17,780 nucleotides of DNA from an uncultured Porphyromonadaceae bacterium (GTDB lineage: Bacteria; Bacteroidota; Bacteroidia; Bacteroidales; Coprobacteraceae), in contig URAV01000046.1 in NCBI GenBank assembly GCA_900545915.1, positions 1-17,780 of the forward strand, in the 5' to 3' direction. Shown in pieces: positions 15,284-17,780 of this stretch. Both the position numbers and the translations under genes were made by a program. Below the pieces are notes generated by a model that saw only the letters and a list, made by a program, of their open reading frames with translations, was not told the DNA's origin and made no database searches. The first letter of the stretch is position 1. The number at the start of each line of letters is the position of its first letter.

Positions 15284-16159
15284 ATGGCTAGAAAAAAACG
15301 TAAGAAGAAAAAAAATATAAATTGGTCAGGTAGGTTTCTTTGGATATTTTTTTGGATTACGATTTTACTTCTGTTTGCTTATTATTTCCGTTTAGAAATA
15401 AAGTCGGCATTATCTGCTTTTTCTACTAAGATCGAGCGATTAGGTGAAGCGAGTCGGAGACCGGGCATTAGATATAAAAGTTTGGAATTGCCGCTTCCGT
15501 TAGAAGATCGGGCAGAACAAATTATTGAACATGAAGGTTACACTGTATCGTACAATAAAAATTGGCGTTTGCCTAATTGGGTTGCTTATGAATTGACTCG
15601 TGACGAATTGCGGGGAACGGCTACCAGGACGGATAAATTCGTAGTAGATCCGTATGTAAACGGTGTCAGTGCGACGAATACGGACTATCGTAAAAGTGGG
15701 TTTGATCGGGGGCACATGGCTCCTGCAGCGGACATGACATGGAGTGAAATTGCGATGAAAGAATCTTTTTACTTTTCGAATATGTGTCCGCAGCATCCAG
15801 GATTAAATCGAGGAGCTTGGAAAGACTTGGAAGAACATATTCGTAAATGGGCGAGGAGAGATAGCGCGATAGCAATAGTTTGCGGACCGTTGGTCGATGA
15901 ACGGAATACAACGATCGGACGAAATGAAGTAAAAGTTCCTCATGCTTTTTTTAAGGTTATTGTCTCACCTTATGTCTCTACACCGAGAGGAATCGGATTT
16001 GTATTTAAAAATGAAAAGGAAGATGCCCCTCTATCCGTATATGCCGTGTCGATAGATAGTGTAGAAGTACTTACAGGAATGGACTTTTTTTCGGAACTTC
16101 CGGATGAACTTGAAAACCGTTTGGAATCGCAAAACAATATCTCCGATTGGGAATTATAA
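15284..16159 (+). CDS. Membrane-anchored DNA/RNA non-specific endonuclease
   Basis: This 291-residue protein belongs to the beta-beta-alpha-metal (NUC1/Serratia nuclease) family, which cuts DNA and RNA using Mg2+. The N-terminus is strongly basic (MARKKRKKKK), then one hydrophobic helix at about 17-36 acts as an uncleaved anchor, placing the catalytic domain outside the inner membrane by the positive-inside rule. The catalytic core shows DRGHMAPAADM (141-151) with the general base His144, and SNMCPQHPGLNRGAWKDLE with metal-binding Asn175. All key residues are present. It lies 13 bases upstream of mnmE and may be co-transcribed with it. Nutrient scavenging or cell-wall-side DNA degradation are possible roles; no immunity gene is adjacent, so a toxin role is not supported. 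Confidence 0.9.
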   Translation: MARKKRKKKKNINWSGRFLWIFFWITILLLFAYYFRLEIKSALSAFSTKIERLGEASRRPGIRYKSLELPLPLEDRAEQIIEHEGYTVSYNKNWRLPNWVAYELTRDELRGTATRTDKFVVDPYVNGVSATNTDYRKSGFDRGHMAPAADMTWSEIAMKESFYFSNMCPQHPGLNRGAWKDLEEHIRKWARRDSAIAIVCGPLVDERNTTIGRNEVKVPHAFFKVIVSPYVSTPRGIGFVFKNEKEDAPLSVYAVSIDSVEVLTGMDFFSELPDELENRLESQNNISDWEL

Positions 16160-16172
16160 AATAAAAAGATTT

Positions 16173-17579
16173 ATGATGACAAATGATACAATATGTGCGG
16201 TATCTACTGCACCCGGAGTAGGAGGAATCGCAGTAATCCGTGTAAGCGGGAAAGATGCGGTTATGATAACTGAACATATATATAAACCCGCGAGGAAAGA
16301 ACATCCGTTAACGGCTCAAGAACCTTATACATTGAGTTACGGTAAAATTATCGACGAAAAAGGTCTGATTGTAGATGAGGTTATTGTAGCTCGATTTGTA
16401 GCTCCATATTCTTTTACGGGAGAAGATACGATCGAAATATCTTGCCATGGCTCACTCTATATTCAACAACAAATTATTACATTACTGATTCAGAACGGAT
16501 GTCGTTCCGCTCTTCCCGGAGAGTTTACACAACGGGCATTTGCCAATGGAAAAATGGATCTTTCTCAAGCTGAAGCGGTAGCAGATCTTATAGCTTCGAC
16601 ATCAGAATCTGCACATCGTTTGGCATTGAACCAGATGCGGGGAGGATTCAGCAATGAATTGGCAAAACTTCGTACCCGGTTACTTGATTTTGTTTCATTA
16701 ATAGAATTGGAACTTGATTTTAGCGAAGAAGAGGTCGAATTTGCCGATCGTTCGAGATTGATAGAACTTGCATTGCATATAGAAACCGTGATCCGTAAAT
16801 TAGCAGATTCTTTTAAGGTCGGTAACGCCATAAAGAATGGGATACCTGCAGCCATCATCGGAGAAACGAATGCCGGGAAATCTACCTTGCTTAATTGTTT
16901 GCTGCATGAAGACCGGGCATTGGTGTCGGATGTACATGGAACGACACGGGATGTGATTGAAGATACGACAGTTTTACAGGGTATCACGTTCCGTTTTATC
17001 GATACTGCCGGAATACGGGACACTCAGGATAAGATAGAAAGTATGGGAATAGAACGTACTTTCCGAAAACTTGATCAGGCCGCTATAATATTGTGGATGA
17101 TTGATGCTACTGGGATGAATGAAAATATTATACGGTCTGCCGGGCGCATTATACAACATTGTGAGGAAAAAACACTATTTGTTTTGTTGAACAAAGTGGA
17201 TAAGCTAACCATACAAGAATGTGAAGAAAAAAAAGAATTAGTAGAATCGTTAATACCGTTCAACCATTCGATTCTATTCATTTCAGCTAAAACAAATCAA
17301 GGAATAGCCGATTTGGAAAGCCGGTTGGTATCAGCAGCTTCATTGCCGGAAACGGGGACAGACGATGTAATAGTTACCAATGTTCGACATTATGAAGCAT
17401 TACTGCATGCTCAGGAAGCTATATCTCGCGTATTAGATGGGTTACATTCAGGTATTTCCGGAGATTTCTTGGCACAAGACATACGGGAGTGTATGCATTA
17501 TCTTGGGGAAATAACCGGACAAATTTCTACAGATGAAATACTCGGAAATGTTTTTAGTAAATTTTGCATCGGCAAGTGA
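16173..17579 (+). CDS. mnmE: tRNA modification GTPase MnmE (TrmE)
   Basis: With MnmG it installs the carboxymethylaminomethyl group on U34 of tRNAs, using GTP and methylene-THF. The 468-residue protein is complete. An N-terminal folate-binding domain begins DTICAVSTAPGVGGIAVIRV. The GTPase motifs are G1 GETNAGKS (230-237), G2 GTTRD (256-260), G3 DTAG (277-280) and G4 NKVD (340-343), and the essential C-terminal CIGK is intact. Two adjacent ATGs (16173 and 16176) are equally possible starts. A longer in-frame start at 16104 lies within the nuclease gene and is rejected. It follows the nuclease by 13 bases and ends at a strong terminator. Confidence 0.97.
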   Translation: MMTNDTICAVSTAPGVGGIAVIRVSGKDAVMITEHIYKPARKEHPLTAQEPYTLSYGKIIDEKGLIVDEVIVARFVAPYSFTGEDTIEISCHGSLYIQQQIITLLIQNGCRSALPGEFTQRAFANGKMDLSQAEAVADLIASTSESAHRLALNQMRGGFSNELAKLRTRLLDFVSLIELELDFSEEEVEFADRSRLIELALHIETVIRKLADSFKVGNAIKNGIPAAIIGETNAGKSTLLNCLLHEDRALVSDVHGTTRDVIEDTTVLQGITFRFIDTAGIRDTQDKIESMGIERTFRKLDQAAIILWMIDATGMNENIIRSAGRIIQHCEEKTLFVLLNKVDKLTIQECEEKKELVESLIPFNHSILFISAKTNQGIADLESRLVSAASLPETGTDDVIVTNVRHYEALLHAQEAISRVLDGLHSGISGDFLAQDIRECMHYLGEITGQISTDEILGNVFSKFCIGK

Positions 17580-17620
17580 TGGCTTGGAAACAGCCATAAG
17601 CAACCATAATCATTTAGAAT

Positions 17621-17648
17621 AAAGTCGCTGTATCTCAGCGACTTTTCT
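17621..17648 (+). terminator. Intrinsic terminator after mnmE
   Basis: AAAGTCGCTG (17621-17630) and CAGCGACTTT (17636-17645) form a perfect ten-base stem with a five-base loop; a T-rich tail follows. A smaller hairpin (ATGGCT/AGCCAT, 17579-17597) lies directly at the mnmE stop. Confidence 0.88.
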
Positions 17649-17780
17649 GTTTTAACACTTTCCAGTCCGTATTTGGAGGTAACGGATTTTATCCATATTT
17701 TTCTATCATATTTCTACCGCGACGAAAATTCACGGTTAGCCCGAATGTCACAGTGACGCATTAGTTGACGTGTGTTGACA
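17649..17780. other. Right edge, no assignable gene
   Basis: No start or recognisable product is seen. On the minus strand the frame 17779-17714 is open into the edge and ends at a TAG (VNTRQLMRHCDIRANREFSSR). It could be the C-terminus of a convergent gene, but 21 residues with no motif are not enough to call one. Confidence 0.2.

Noticed and set aside
16104..16172. Extended start of mnmE overlapping the nuclease gene
   Set aside because: The added residues are the nuclease C-terminal coding sequence in another frame; MnmE proteins begin at the MTNDTICA-like segment.
16565..17023. 152-codon antisense frame in mnmE
   Set aside because: Long antisense frames arise by chance opposite conserved genes; it overlaps the GTPase domain and shows no family motif.
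17656..17697. Short minus-strand frame MDKIRYLQIRTGKC
   Set aside because: Fourteen codons with no homology cue or ribosome-binding context.

Overview
The window looks like ordinary chromosome from a low-GC member of the Bacteroidales. The evidence is the protein flavour (a DUF4293 protein, a ligA/DUF6913-like/dapA neighbourhood, an Acg-type nitroreductase), promoters that fit the Bacteroidetes pattern TTG-(about 20)-TAnnTTTG, and starts that lack Shine-Dalgarno sequences. The Barnesiella/Coprobacter group is a guess. No tRNA, rRNA, CRISPR array, insertion sequence or phage gene is visible. I did not find a convincing new defence or mobile system; most of the window is core metabolism and tRNA/DNA maintenance.

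Layout from left to right. (1) 80-1665: a TetR-type regulator overlaps an Acg-family nitroreductase by four bases, probably a regulator/target pair. (2) 1820-3319, minus: a CPA1-type K+ or Na+/H+ antiporter with a C-terminal RCK_C domain. (3) 3579-7249: the complete oxidative pentose phosphate branch, gnd-zwf-pgl, as one operon that supplies NADPH. (4) 7252-7929, minus: trmD (tRNA m1G37 methyltransferase), whose end lies two bases from the end of pgl. (5) 8087-10658: ligA with a small uncharacterised gene. (6) 10700-12181: dapA (lysine/diaminopimelate synthesis), with its own promoter, then a four-helix DUF4293 membrane protein. (7) 12236-14636, minus: pepT (tripeptidase) followed by miaA (tRNA i6A37) with a long structured leader. 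(8) 14858-15032: a wreck of ric (iron-sulfur cluster repair protein). (9) 15284-17579: a membrane-anchored non-specific nuclease and mnmE (tRNA wobble-U34 modification).

Three of the housekeeping genes (trmD, miaA, mnmE) modify the tRNA anticodon loop, but they lie in separate transcription units.

The most interesting non-coding content is: (a) the ric remnant, where the N-terminal Cys-Cys motif is joined out of frame to the C-terminal His/Glu segment, with promoter and terminator apparently still present; (b) a dispersed, partly palindromic intergenic repeat of about 20 bases, found five times, four of them within 2 kb around pepT/ric; and (c) the roughly 200-base leader of miaA, which holds one repeat copy and a terminator-like hairpin. 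The first 60 bases are markedly GC-richer than the rest.
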